This document shows, one piece after another, positions 1 through 8,175 of a stretch of 11,881 nt of DNA. Both the position numbers and the translations under genes were made by a program. Origin of the DNA: Caldilineaceae bacterium (GTDB lineage Bacteria; Chloroflexota; Anaerolineae; Caldilineales; Caldilineaceae). The stretch lies in assembly GCA_026645635.1 (NCBI GenBank), contig JAPKMV010000047.1:1-11881 (forward strand), read 5' to 3'. Position 1 is the stretch's first letter; every line of letters begins with the position of its first letter. The notes beneath the pieces were generated by a model. The model was not told the origin of the DNA and did no database searches. It saw only the letters and a program-made list of their open reading frames with translations.

Positions 1-207
1 CGTTACGAGTTGGAAGTGATCGACCTCTATCAGCAGCCAACGCTGGCGGAAGGCGAGCAGATCATTGCCGTGCCGACGCTGATCAAAAAGCTGCCGCTGC
101 CACTGCGCCGCATCATCGGCGATCTGTCAAAGACGGAGCGTCTATTGGTGGGGCTGGATTTGCACAAGAAAGCACCGGACGACGCCGAGTCTGGCACAGG
201 AGAATAG
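1..207 (+). CDS. kaiB: KaiB-family circadian clock protein, C-terminal part (5' end outside window)
   Basis: The frame is open from base 1 and ends at TAG 205-207, giving 68 residues of the protein's C-terminal part. Recognisable KaiB features are the [10 protein letters not shown] beta strand, the [20 protein letters not shown] segment (a thioredoxin-like strand with the conserved Pro before TLIK), and the [21 protein letters not shown] ending that is close to cyanobacterial KaiB. KaiB is a small fold-switching protein that binds the KaiC ATPase ring; relatives outside cyanobacteria act in timing or stress roles. The C-terminal extension after VGLDL (about 14 residues, acidic and Gly-rich) is probably disordered. 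The stop lies 2 nt before the downstream kinase start, so the two genes are almost certainly cotranscribed. The start codon and any upstream kaiC are outside the window. The family assignment is strong; whether this copy is a true clock component or a KaiB-like paralogue cannot be told from the fragment. Confidence 0.88.
   Translation, partial: RYELEVIDLYQQPTLAEGEQIIAVPTLIKKLPLPLRRIIGDLSKTERLLVGLDLHKKAPDDAESGTGE
198..203 (+). promoter_or_regulatory. Ribosome binding site of the hybrid kinase
   Basis: AGGAGA lies 6 nt upstream of the ATG at 210 and overlaps the last codons of the KaiB gene. It supports ATG 210 as the start and suggests translational coupling with kaiB. Confidence 0.75.
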
Positions 208-209
208 CG

Positions 210-2684
210 ATGTGCGCAGCAGGCGCAGAGAAGACCCAGGCGCAGTGGATCGCCGAGAATGAAGAACTGCGGGCGCGACTGGAGGAAGCCGAAGCAACCC
301 TGGAGGCCATCCGCCGCGGTGATGTCGATGCGATCGTCGTGGCGGGGCCGGCGGGCGATCAGGTCTACACGCTCACCGACGCCGACCGCATCTATCGCAC
401 CTTGATCGAGGAGATGAACGAGGGTGCGCTGACTGTAGCGCAAGACGGCATGATCTTGTACGCCAACCGACGCTTTGCCGATCTGGTCGATGCCCCGCTC
501 GCAACGGTGATTGGCAGCTCCCTTCAGCGGTGGATGGCGCCGGAGAGCCAGGCGGCGCTGGTGAGGCTGTTGTCCCCTCACCAACAGGCGCGGCAGCGCA
601 CAGAATTAACGCTGGCGACCGGCAGCGGCGCACCGATTCCGGTTCTGTTGTCGGTGAGCCAACTGACCGTTGACAGTGCCGCGGATGTCTACTGCGTCGT
701 GGCCAGCGACCTCAGCGAGCAGAAGCGCACGGAGCAGGTCATCAAGGATCAATTGGCGGAGATTCAACAGTATTACGACAGCACGCCGGTCGGTCTGGCG
801 GTGCTGGATGCAGATCTGCGCTATTTGCGCGTCAACAATCTGCTGGCTGAGATCAACGGCATCCCGGCCGTCGACCACATTGGCAGGACAGTCGCCGAGA
901 TCGCACCCACGCTGGAGGAACAGGCGCAGGCGTTGGCGGCCAGGGTGCGCGCCACTGGCGAGGCTGTCACCGAGATCGAGTTATCTGGGGAAACCATCTC
1001 CTTGCCCGGCGTCCAGCGGCAGTGGCTGGAAGGCTGGCATCCTGTCAAACGCGCGGATGGAGAGGTCATCGGCTACAGCGTGATCGTCGAGGAGATTACC
1101 GAACGCAAAGAGGCGGAACGCGCGCTGGCTGAAAGCCAGGCCATGTATCGGCTGCTGGCTGAGCACTCGTCCGACGCAGTCGCGTTGATCGACTCTGACG
1201 GCAGGGTGGCCTATATCTCGCCCGCCTACACAAGGCGTCTTGGGTATACCGAATCCGAAATGCTGCACATCGACATGCCCTTGATCCTGCGGCTCATCCA
1301 CCCGGATGACCGCGCCCAAGTTGCCGCAGAGATCGCACGCGGGCGGGAGCTGAAACTGCCCACGAGCCGCTTTGAATACCGCTGCCTGACCAAATCCGGT
1401 GATTTTCTCTGGCTGGAGGATGTCCTGCAGCGGACCTTCGATGCAGATGGCAATCTGATCAGCGTGGTCGTCAACTCGCGCAACATCACCGCCCGCAAGC
1501 AGGCGGAAGCGGAGCTAGAGCGGCTGCGCACACAGTTGGCGACGGCGCAGCGCCTGGAAGTGGTGGGGCGGCTGGCCGGCGGCATCGCCCACGAATTCAA
1601 CAACCTCCTGGCTGTGATCATGCTGCGCACGGAAATGCTGCTCATGATGGCCGCGCCGGCAACGCCGCTGCACAACGGCCTGGATACCATCTACGCCACG
1701 GCGAAGCGCTCGGCGTACCTGGTGCGGAGCCTGCTCGGCTATGCGCGCAAACAGGTGGTGATGCCCAAGGCGCTCGAGCTGAACCACGCCGTGGCGGCCT
1801 CTCTGCCGATCCTGCGAAAACTGGTCGGCGAGGAAATCCGGTTGGAGTGGCAACCTGATGCAGAACTCAGGCCGGTTCGCATCGACCCCACCCAACTCGA
1901 CCAGATTCTGGTCAATCTGTGTATCAATGCGCGTGACGCCATCGCCGGCGGCGGCGCAATCACGCTGGCAGCCACCAACTGCACGGCTACGGAGGCAGCG
2001 GACTACGCCGGTCTGGCCGTCGACCCCGGCGACTACACGCTGCTCACCGTCAGCGACACCGGCAGCGGCATCGCGCCGGATGTCCTGCCGCGTATCTTCG
2101 ATCCGTTTTTCACGACCAAAGAGGTGGGCAAAGGCTCCGGTCTGGGGCTGTCGGCGGTGGATGGCATTGTGCGGCAGAACGGCGGCTTCGTCCAGGTTGT
2201 CAGCCAACCCGGCGCCGGCACAACGTTCATGGTCTATCTGAAAAGTTTCTGTGAGACCGCCGCTGTCCCGGCGCCAGCGCCGGCGCATCAACTGCCACGC
2301 GGCCACGGCGAGACAGTGCTCCTGGTGGAAGATGAGGCAAGCGTGATGCAAATGGCGACGGAGGCATTGGAGTTTCTGGGCTATACCGTGATTACGGCCT
2401 CATCGCCCATCGCTGCAATCGCCACGATGGAGCAGCATCGCGACGCCATCGACCTGCTGCTCACCGATGTCATCATGCCGGAGATGAACGGCGCCGAGCT
2501 GGCGGAACGCATTACCGCGCTGCGGCCCGGCGTCAGGCAGCTTTTCTTGTCCGGCTACCCCGCCGACGTCGTTCAGCAGCGGATGCATCTGGCCGCTGAT
2601 GCCCACTTTCTGCAAAAGCCTTTCTCGTTGCAGTCACTGGCGACGCAGGTGCAGGCGGCGCTGGCGGAGGATGTCGGCGCATAA
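210..2684 (+). CDS. Three-PAS hybrid sensor histidine kinase with C-terminal receiver domain
   Basis: The 824-residue protein has no signal peptide or membrane segment, so it is a cytosolic sensor. An N-terminal coiled coil (about 8-35) with an RRGDVDAIVV motif precedes three PAS/PAC units at about 60-170, 180-300 (ending EEITERKEAE) and 308-430 (ending NITARKQAE). The HisKA dimerisation domain carries the phospho-acceptor in HEFNN (H461). The ATPase domain shows an N box (NLCINARDA, N569/N573), a G1 box (DTGSGI, D616), an F box (DPFFTT) and a G2 box (GKGSGLGL, about 640-647). A receiver domain runs from about 701 to 822, with the acidic pocket E707/D708, phospho-acceptor D753 (LLTDVIMPEMNG), S781 and K803. 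All residues needed for autophosphorylation and internal phosphotransfer are present. No DNA-binding output domain exists, so phosphate probably passes on to an unlinked phosphotransfer protein or regulator, or the receiver gates the kinase. Position directly after KaiB suggests the kinase is clock-linked (inference). The signal sensed by the PAS domains is unknown. Confidence 0.95.
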   Translation: MCAAGAEKTQAQWIAENEELRARLEEAEATLEAIRRGDVDAIVVAGPAGDQVYTLTDADRIYRTLIEEMNEGALTVAQDGMILYANRRFADLVDAPLATVIGSSLQRWMAPESQAALVRLLSPHQQARQRTELTLATGSGAPIPVLLSVSQLTVDSAADVYCVVASDLSEQKRTEQVIKDQLAEIQQYYDSTPVGLAVLDADLRYLRVNNLLAEINGIPAVDHIGRTVAEIAPTLEEQAQALAARVRATGEAVTEIELSGETISLPGVQRQWLEGWHPVKRADGEVIGYSVIVEEITERKEAERALAESQAMYRLLAEHSSDAVALIDSDGRVAYISPAYTRRLGYTESEMLHIDMPLILRLIHPDDRAQVAAEIARGRELKLPTSRFEYRCLTKSGDFLWLEDVLQRTFDADGNLISVVVNSRNITARKQAEAELERLRTQLATAQRLEVVGRLAGGIAHEFNNLLAVIMLRTEMLLMMAAPATPLHNGLDTIYATAKRSAYLVRSLLGYARKQVVMPKALELNHAVAASLPILRKLVGEEIRLEWQPDAELRPVRIDPTQLDQILVNLCINARDAIAGGGAITLAATNCTATEAADYAGLAVDPGDYTLLTVSDTGSGIAPDVLPRIFDPFFTTKEVGKGSGLGLSAVDGIVRQNGGFVQVVSQPGAGTTFMVYLKSFCETAAVPAPAPAHQLPRGHGETVLLVEDEASVMQMATEALEFLGYTVITASSPIAAIATMEQHRDAIDLLLTDVIMPEMNGAELAERITALRPGVRQLFLSGYPADVVQQRMHLAADAHFLQKPFSLQSLATQVQAALAEDVGA

Positions 2685-2828
2685 GCCCCGATCACCCTGC
2701 TGTGCATTAGCGCACACTACCCGTGTGTTCCAAGTCAAGCGGCGAACCCCACCCCGGTGCTACCATCATAACTGCGAGTGATCAGCCGCACCTGGCGCTC
2801 GCACCTGACAGTCCCATCGCCGTACAGT

Positions 2829-2836
2829 AAAGGAGA
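2829..2836 (+). promoter_or_regulatory. Ribosome binding site of the large secreted protease
   Basis: AAAGGAGA ends 4 nt before ATG 2841. The frame is open upstream to a GTG at 2778, but this Shine-Dalgarno, together with a textbook signal peptide starting at 2841, decides the start. Confidence 0.8.
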
Positions 2837-2840
2837 AACC

Positions 2841-5800
2841 ATGAAGCACCGTTTTGCACGCCGTGTGCAAAGAACCTTCGCCCTCACACTGACGCTGTGC
2901 ATCGCGTTCCAGTCTCTGTTGTCTGCCTTTATGCCCCCGCCTGTGGCCCGCGCCGTCGATTACGGCAGCGCGGCCGATGGCCCTGTGCGCGTGCGCTACT
3001 ACTACGCCAGCGACGACGCCACGGCCCAGGCTGTGCAGGACCTGCTCGCCGGCGCCGGCTTCACCGTGGAGACGGTGCGCCTGGGCGCACCGCCGCAGCA
3101 GAACTTCTCGCTCCATCTGCCCATCATCACCCGGGGCGGCGGCGCGGCGGCCACGACCCGCGCCTCCGCAGCCACCGGGCTGGATGCGACCGACCTGGTC
3201 GTCATCGGCGCGGACACCGGCGCGGGCGGGACGTGGAATCCCCAGGCCGGTCTCTTCGAGCAGCTCCGCGACGCCGGGCTGCCGATCGTCGGGCTGGGCG
3301 CGGGTGGCCACGCCTTCTTCGGCCGCCTCGGTCTTCCCATCGGCCACCCCAATGGCCAGGCGGTGAACACCGCGGCCATCAAAGTGGCTGATTTCGGCGC
3401 CAGCCAGAAATTCTACGATGGTGTGGCCGTGCCCGGCGACCAGGTCATCCCGGCCTACAGCGCGGCGCAGCCTGGTATCGCCATTCCCTTTGCCGCGCCG
3501 CCGGAGTTCGGCGTGCGCATGGCCGCCATGCCCGACAACGCCGGGCTGATCCCCGTCGTGCAGTTGGAGCAGCGCTACCTGCTCTGGGGCTTCGACGCCG
3601 GGCCGGCGGCAATGACCGCCAGCGGCCGCCAGCTCTTCATCAACGCCATGAAGTTCAGCGCGCAGCCCATCGAGCTGACCCTGCGCAGCCGCACCTTTAC
3701 GCCGAGCGCCGGGCTGGACACCGCGCTCGCTGAAGCGCTGCAAGGTACGGGCGGGCTGCACGCCTTCGCCCAGTTGACCCGCATCCCCAGCGACGCCGAC
3801 CGCGCCGCGCTGGAGGGCATCGGCGTGAACCTGGTCAACTTCATCGGCGACACCCTCTACGTCGCTTTCGTCACGCCCACGCCGAACCCCGATTCCGCTG
3901 CGTTCGTGGATCTGGTGCGCTGGCTCGGCCTGATCCTGCCCACGGACAAGATCGACCCAAAAATTCAAGCCGGCGACTTTGAACCCTGGGCCGACCTGGG
4001 CGCCAACGTCAAGCTGCTGGTCAGCTTCCACCCGGACGTGCCCGGCGCGGCGATCGAGAACGCGCTGAACGGTCTCGGCATTCCGTTCACCCCCTTCGAC
4101 GAACATATCTACGCGGTCGTGGCGCCCAAAGTAGCGATCCCAACCATCGCCGCGCGCGACGAGGTGAGTTGGATCGAGGAAGGTCCGCCGCCCCAGCAGA
4201 TCACCAACGACGTGGCCCGCGCCGACCTCAACGTCAACGCCACGCAGCAGGCCAACACCGGCGTCTCCCCTGCCTTCTACGCCGGGCTGGACGGCAGCGG
4301 CGTGACCGTGGCGGTCTTCGACACCGGCGTCAACACGCCCACCTTCACCCACAACGACTTCGCCGGACGGCTGGTGGGCACGGCCAACGACACCAACGGC
4401 CACGGCAGCCACGTCGCCGGCACCATCGCCGGCAGCGGCGCCAACAGCGTGAGCAACTGCCCCGGCGGCGTCTGCACTCCGTTCCAACTGCGCGGCATGG
4501 CGCCCGGAGCGCGCATCGCCCCCTTCTACGGCTGGAACGCGGCAGTCTGGGACGATGCGGTCAACACCCGCAACGCCGAAGTGAGCAACCACTCCTACAT
4601 CATGAACTGCGGCGCCTATGAGACCACCGCGCAGACCATCGACCGGCTGGTGCGGGGCGAACTGACCAACGGCGCCACGGCCATCCCGCGCCACACCGTC
4701 GTCTGGTCCGCGGCGAACCAGGGCACCGGCGCGCAGTACTGCACCACCGGCACCGTGCCCGATGGCGGCGACGATGACACCGATCCCGACCCGGACCCGA
4801 CCACCGGCCCACGCGGCTACTTCTCGATCCTGGGCAACGCCAAGAACACGATCACCGTCGGCTCGTTCTTGCGCGGCGCGAAGCAGAACCTGCGTGACTT
4901 CAGCAGCCGCGGCCCCACGTGGGATGGCCGCCTCAAGCCGGAGGTGATGGGCATCGACTGCGCCGTCTCCACCGACCATGACTCCCAGGGCTATGTCACC
5001 AAGTGCGGCACCTCCATGGGCACGCCCTCGGTGACCGGCGTCGTCGCCCTGCTCACCGAGCAGTTCCACCAGTCCTACCCCGCGCTGGGCCGTCCCTACC
5101 CGTCCACGCTCAAGGCCGTGCTGGTGCAGACCGCGGTGGACATGGTGCACATGCCCGGCCAGGCCGGCTTTGCCGAGTTTGGCTGGCTTGACCCGGACAC
5201 CGGCCAGCCGGTGATCTACCACACCGGCCCCGACTGGTCGACCGGCTACGGCGCAGTGGATGCGATGGCCGCCACCAGTTACATCCGCGCCGGCAATTTC
5301 CTGGAAGGCACGGTGACGCCCGGCGACGCGACCGACACCTACAACGTGATCGTGCCCGCAGGCGCGACCGAACTCAAGGTGACGCTGGCCTGGGACGACG
5401 AGCCGGGCAACCCGGCCTGGGGCGTGCAGGCGCGGCAACTGGTCAACGACCTCGACCTGACGCTGACTGCGCCGGATGGGACGACGGTGTGGCGGCCCTG
5501 GGTGCTGCCCGCCCTGCCCCGCGCTGCGCTCAACGCCATGAACCAGGACACCGGCGCTCAAGATCCCATCGTGCGCGCCACGCACATCGTCACCGCCACC
5601 CGCGGCGTCGACACGCTGAACAACCTGGAACAGGTGCAGGTGCCCAACCCGGTGGCCGGCACGTGGACGATCCGCGTCAACGCCGGCAGCCTACCCAACG
5701 GCAACGCGCAGCGCTACAGCCTGGCCGGCGACTTCCGCCGCCTCAACATCGTCGATCCGCAGACGGGCAACGTGGCTGACGCGGGCGACCCGGCCAACCC

Positions 5801-7982
5801 GAATGTCTTCCCGGTGATTCTGGAAGCTGAAAGCTCCCTCGACGGCTCGCCCAGCTCGCTGGCGGGCGCGACGGTCGGCCAGTTCACCGTCCAGATCGAG
5901 GGCACGAACGCCACCATCGTCAGCGGCTCGCCGGTGGGCGACCAGTTCTGGCTGATGGTGCGCCCGGCGGTGGGCGTCTATTCTGCCGGCTCGAAGTACG
6001 ATCTCTCCGTCACCTGGGCGGGCCACGGCGCCGACAGCGAGAGCCGCGCCGTGCTCTTCACCGAGCGGGAGATCACCGACCGCGCCGTCGTCATCGACCG
6101 CTCCGGCAGCATGACCGAATTCGACAAGATGGCTGCGGCGCAGAACGCGGCGCGACTCTTCATCGACCAGTCGCTGCCCGAAGACCGCATCGCCGTGGTG
6201 AGCTTCAGTGATGCCGCCGCGGTCAATTACGGCATCACCGAAGTGCCCAACATCGGCCCGTCGGCGATCCTGGACAACGCCAAAGCCGCAGTGGACGGAC
6301 TGACGCCCAGCGGCTGGACCGCCATCGGCCAGGGGCTGCTGGAAGGGCAGAACCAGGTCACTGCGGCCCCGGCTGACCACAGCCTGGCCGACGTGATCAT
6401 CCTGCTCAGCGACGGCATGGAGAACGTGGATCCGCTCTACGACACGCCGGCGGTCAAGGGTGTGATCGAGCCGACCGACACCATCATCCACACCGTAGGC
6501 GTCGGCCCGTCCAGCGCCGGCTTCTTCAGCCTGCTCGACGACATCGCCGACGACAACGGCGGCGACTTCCTGCCGGTGAACCAGGACGGCGCCAGCCGCA
6601 GCGGCCGCGCGGGCGACGCGGTGAGTGGTCTCGTCGCCACCGGCTTCGACGTCTGGCCGACCCTGCTCCCCAACCGCCTGGGCGATGTCTACAAGCAGTT
6701 CGCCGAGACGATTCTGGACGAGGTGCGCCTCTTCCAGGCGCAGGGCATGGGCGTCGGCCGCGTCGAGCTTGAGGTCTTCGTGCCCGACGGCCTCAAGCGG
6801 GTGACCTTCGCCCTCAACTGGTCGCAGCCGGGCAGCCTGATCTACTTCCTGCTCACCGACCCGGACGGCAACCAGTACTTCGACCCGCAGAAGCCGGAAG
6901 GCGGCATCTGCCGCACCGACCCGACCCACCAGACCTGCATCGTCGAGAACCCGAAGGGCGGCGTCTGGACAGTGTTCGTGGCGCCGCTCCAGGTGAGCGA
7001 GAGCAACGAGTGGGTCTTCTGGGCGAGCGCCAAGACCGGCGTGAACTTCAACCTCTTCGTCGGCACGCCGGAGCACCAGCGCAATGCCGGTGACCCGGTG
7101 CATCTGCTGGCGTTCTTGGGCGAGCAGGACAAGGCCTTCGGCGACGGCAGCGTGCGCGTCAAGATCTTCGGCCCGAACGGCTTCGGCCCCTTCGAGTTGG
7201 ATCTCTTCGACGACGGTCTGCACGGCGACGGCGCCGCAAAGGATGGCATCTACGGCAACCACTTCCTGGACGGCGATCTGCCGGGCGCCTATGCGGTGCG
7301 CGGCGTCGCCAAGGGCTTCAACATGCTGGGCCAGCCCTTCGAGTTGTTCCAGAACACCGGCTTCAACCTGCGCCCGCGCATCGCCTACATCCTGAAGGAT
7401 GACGCGGAGACCGCCGTTGCCTATGAAGACTGGATCGAGCAGAACGGCGTCGGCGTCGACCTGGTGCACATGGACAGCGTGCCTCAGGTGAACCTGAACA
7501 AGTACCGCATGTTCATCGTCGGCCCGGACACGGGCTACCTGAACGACTGGGGCAACGGCGACATCGTGGGCAACCTGCTCAAATTCGAGCGCCCGATCCT
7601 GGGGCTGGGCGAGGGCGGCTATGCCTTCTTCGGCAAGATCCAGGCGCGCATCGGCTATGCCAACGGAGCGCACAGCGACGGCACGTCGGTGCAAGAGCAA
7701 CTCTCCGCCGACGCCTTCTGGCACTATCCCTACGAGATGACCGTGGGCGACCCGAAGGTCTGGCAGCTCTACCAGGAGAACAGCCGCCGCATCGATATTC
7801 TGCTGCCGCGGGATCAGACGGGGCTGCTGCCCTTCGGTCTCCACGACACGGACAAGCGCTACGCCAACCTGATCATGGAGAACGAGTTCTGGATGCTCTG
7901 GGGCTTCCAGGATGGCCCGAAGCAGATGACGACCGAGGGCCGCCGGCTCTTCATCAACGCGGTGTACCGCACGATGCAGTAG
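2841..7982 (+). CDS. Giant exported subtilisin-like (S8) serine protease with VWA domain and duplicated terminal domains
   Basis: The protein has 1713 residues from ATG 2841. A signal peptide (MKHRFARR basic start, hydrophobic 12-30, probable cleavage after ARA at 38) indicates export. Domain order: an alpha/beta domain at 49-272; two propeptide-like units at about 300-370 and 388-450; an S8 catalytic domain at about 482-800 with D494 (AVFDTGV), H521 (NGHGSHVAGT), oxyanion N626 and S725 (GTSMGTPS). Beta-sandwich region 820-968 contains NDLDLTLTAPDG, as in Kp43-type subtilases. A VWA domain at about 1083-1265 has a complete MIDAS (D1086-x-S-x-S, T1160, D1191), and its style recalls CLCA-type VWA proteins. 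Further beta domains lie at 1300-1410 and 1410-1505 (DGAAKDGIYG motif). The C-terminal domain at 1511-1713 is a second copy of the N-terminal one. Six Cys in the protease domain (540, 545, 590, 634, 707, 722) could form disulfides. An Asp/Pro-rich insert (DDDTDPDPDP, about 645-654) may bind calcium. There is no clear C-terminal anchor, so it is either released or held at the surface by the terminal domains. The protease call is firm; the substrate is unknown. Confidence 0.93.
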   Translation: MKHRFARRVQRTFALTLTLCIAFQSLLSAFMPPPVARAVDYGSAADGPVRVRYYYASDDATAQAVQDLLAGAGFTVETVRLGAPPQQNFSLHLPIITRGGGAAATTRASAATGLDATDLVVIGADTGAGGTWNPQAGLFEQLRDAGLPIVGLGAGGHAFFGRLGLPIGHPNGQAVNTAAIKVADFGASQKFYDGVAVPGDQVIPAYSAAQPGIAIPFAAPPEFGVRMAAMPDNAGLIPVVQLEQRYLLWGFDAGPAAMTASGRQLFINAMKFSAQPIELTLRSRTFTPSAGLDTALAEALQGTGGLHAFAQLTRIPSDADRAALEGIGVNLVNFIGDTLYVAFVTPTPNPDSAAFVDLVRWLGLILPTDKIDPKIQAGDFEPWADLGANVKLLVSFHPDVPGAAIENALNGLGIPFTPFDEHIYAVVAPKVAIPTIAARDEVSWIEEGPPPQQITNDVARADLNVNATQQANTGVSPAFYAGLDGSGVTVAVFDTGVNTPTFTHNDFAGRLVGTANDTNGHGSHVAGTIAGSGANSVSNCPGGVCTPFQLRGMAPGARIAPFYGWNAAVWDDAVNTRNAEVSNHSYIMNCGAYETTAQTIDRLVRGELTNGATAIPRHTVVWSAANQGTGAQYCTTGTVPDGGDDDTDPDPDPTTGPRGYFSILGNAKNTITVGSFLRGAKQNLRDFSSRGPTWDGRLKPEVMGIDCAVSTDHDSQGYVTKCGTSMGTPSVTGVVALLTEQFHQSYPALGRPYPSTLKAVLVQTAVDMVHMPGQAGFAEFGWLDPDTGQPVIYHTGPDWSTGYGAVDAMAATSYIRAGNFLEGTVTPGDATDTYNVIVPAGATELKVTLAWDDEPGNPAWGVQARQLVNDLDLTLTAPDGTTVWRPWVLPALPRAALNAMNQDTGAQDPIVRATHIVTATRGVDTLNNLEQVQVPNPVAGTWTIRVNAGSLPNGNAQRYSLAGDFRRLNIVDPQTGNVADAGDPANPNVFPVILEAESSLDGSPSSLAGATVGQFTVQIEGTNATIVSGSPVGDQFWLMVRPAVGVYSAGSKYDLSVTWAGHGADSESRAVLFTEREITDRAVVIDRSGSMTEFDKMAAAQNAARLFIDQSLPEDRIAVVSFSDAAAVNYGITEVPNIGPSAILDNAKAAVDGLTPSGWTAIGQGLLEGQNQVTAAPADHSLADVIILLSDGMENVDPLYDTPAVKGVIEPTDTIIHTVGVGPSSAGFFSLLDDIADDNGGDFLPVNQDGASRSGRAGDAVSGLVATGFDVWPTLLPNRLGDVYKQFAETILDEVRLFQAQGMGVGRVELEVFVPDGLKRVTFALNWSQPGSLIYFLLTDPDGNQYFDPQKPEGGICRTDPTHQTCIVENPKGGVWTVFVAPLQVSESNEWVFWASAKTGVNFNLFVGTPEHQRNAGDPVHLLAFLGEQDKAFGDGSVRVKIFGPNGFGPFELDLFDDGLHGDGAAKDGIYGNHFLDGDLPGAYAVRGVAKGFNMLGQPFELFQNTGFNLRPRIAYILKDDAETAVAYEDWIEQNGVGVDLVHMDSVPQVNLNKYRMFIVGPDTGYLNDWGNGDIVGNLLKFERPILGLGEGGYAFFGKIQARIGYANGAHSDGTSVQEQLSADAFWHYPYEMTVGDPKVWQLYQENSRRIDILLPRDQTGLLPFGLHDTDKRYANLIMENEFWMLWGFQDGPKQMTTEGRRLFINAVYRTMQ

Positions 7983-7985
7983 AAT

Positions 7986-8030
7986 CGTGACTGCATGAGG
8001 GGGGAGTCAATCCCCCCTCATGCAGTCACG
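7986..8030. terminator. Perfect 20-bp inverted repeat, probable bidirectional terminator between convergent units
   Basis: Arms 7986-8005 and 8011-8030 are perfectly complementary over 20 bp around a 5-nt loop (GTCAA). The stem includes a run of six G opposite six C. It begins 3 nt after the protease stop codon and lies between that plus-strand gene and the 3' end of the minus-strand operon. No T-run follows on either strand, so it is not a classical intrinsic terminator. It may act with Rho or mainly as a stable mRNA 3' end for both transcripts. Confidence 0.7.
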
Positions 8031-8144
8031 GCTCAGGTATACTGTTGTTGATGCGGCGCCCCGGACGGTACGAGGATGCATAGCATGGCTGGAATGCCAA
8101 GCGTCTGCCAGCGTAACAGATGGCGTCCTATGATGAAATAGGAT

Positions 8145-8175
8145 CATCACGCCCCGTCTCCCATCATCAGCCGCT
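8145..8175. repeat. 31-bp direct repeat, copy A (gene-junction repeat)
   Basis: 8145-8175 matches 9385-9415 at 28 of 31 positions, in the same orientation, with the stop codons aligned. On the minus strand both copies encode RLMMG[D/E]G[A/V] followed by TGATG, that is, the last codons of a gene plus a purine-rich Shine-Dalgarno and the coupled start codon. The nucleotidyltransferase cassette lies between the copies. Confidence 0.7.

Noticed and set aside
2702..2727. Short hairpins (TGTGC/GCACA, CACAC/GTGTG) after the kinase stop
   Set aside because: Only 5-bp stems with no T-run; too weak to call a terminator.
2778..2840. In-frame upstream extension of the protease from GTG 2778
   Set aside because: No ribosome site before GTG, and the extension would bury the signal peptide; ATG 2841 has AAAGGAGA in front.
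2766..5585. 939-codon open frame on the minus strand opposite the protease
   Set aside because: Antisense shadow of a GC-rich gene: composition dominated by G, A, V, R, H, D, no recognisable motifs, and the plus strand has intact catalytic domains.
5691..7844. 717-codon open frame on the minus strand opposite the VWA half
   Set aside because: Same kind of codon-bias shadow; the plus strand carries the MIDAS motif and repeated terminal domain.
8038..8043. TATACT as a plus-strand -10 box
   Set aside because: No acceptable -35 element 16-18 nt upstream and no plus-strand gene follows.
8007..8147. 46-residue minus-strand frame starting at the coupled ATG of repeat copy A
   Set aside because: It ends in the terminator hairpin, has no recognisable protein pattern and probably begins only because the junction was duplicated.
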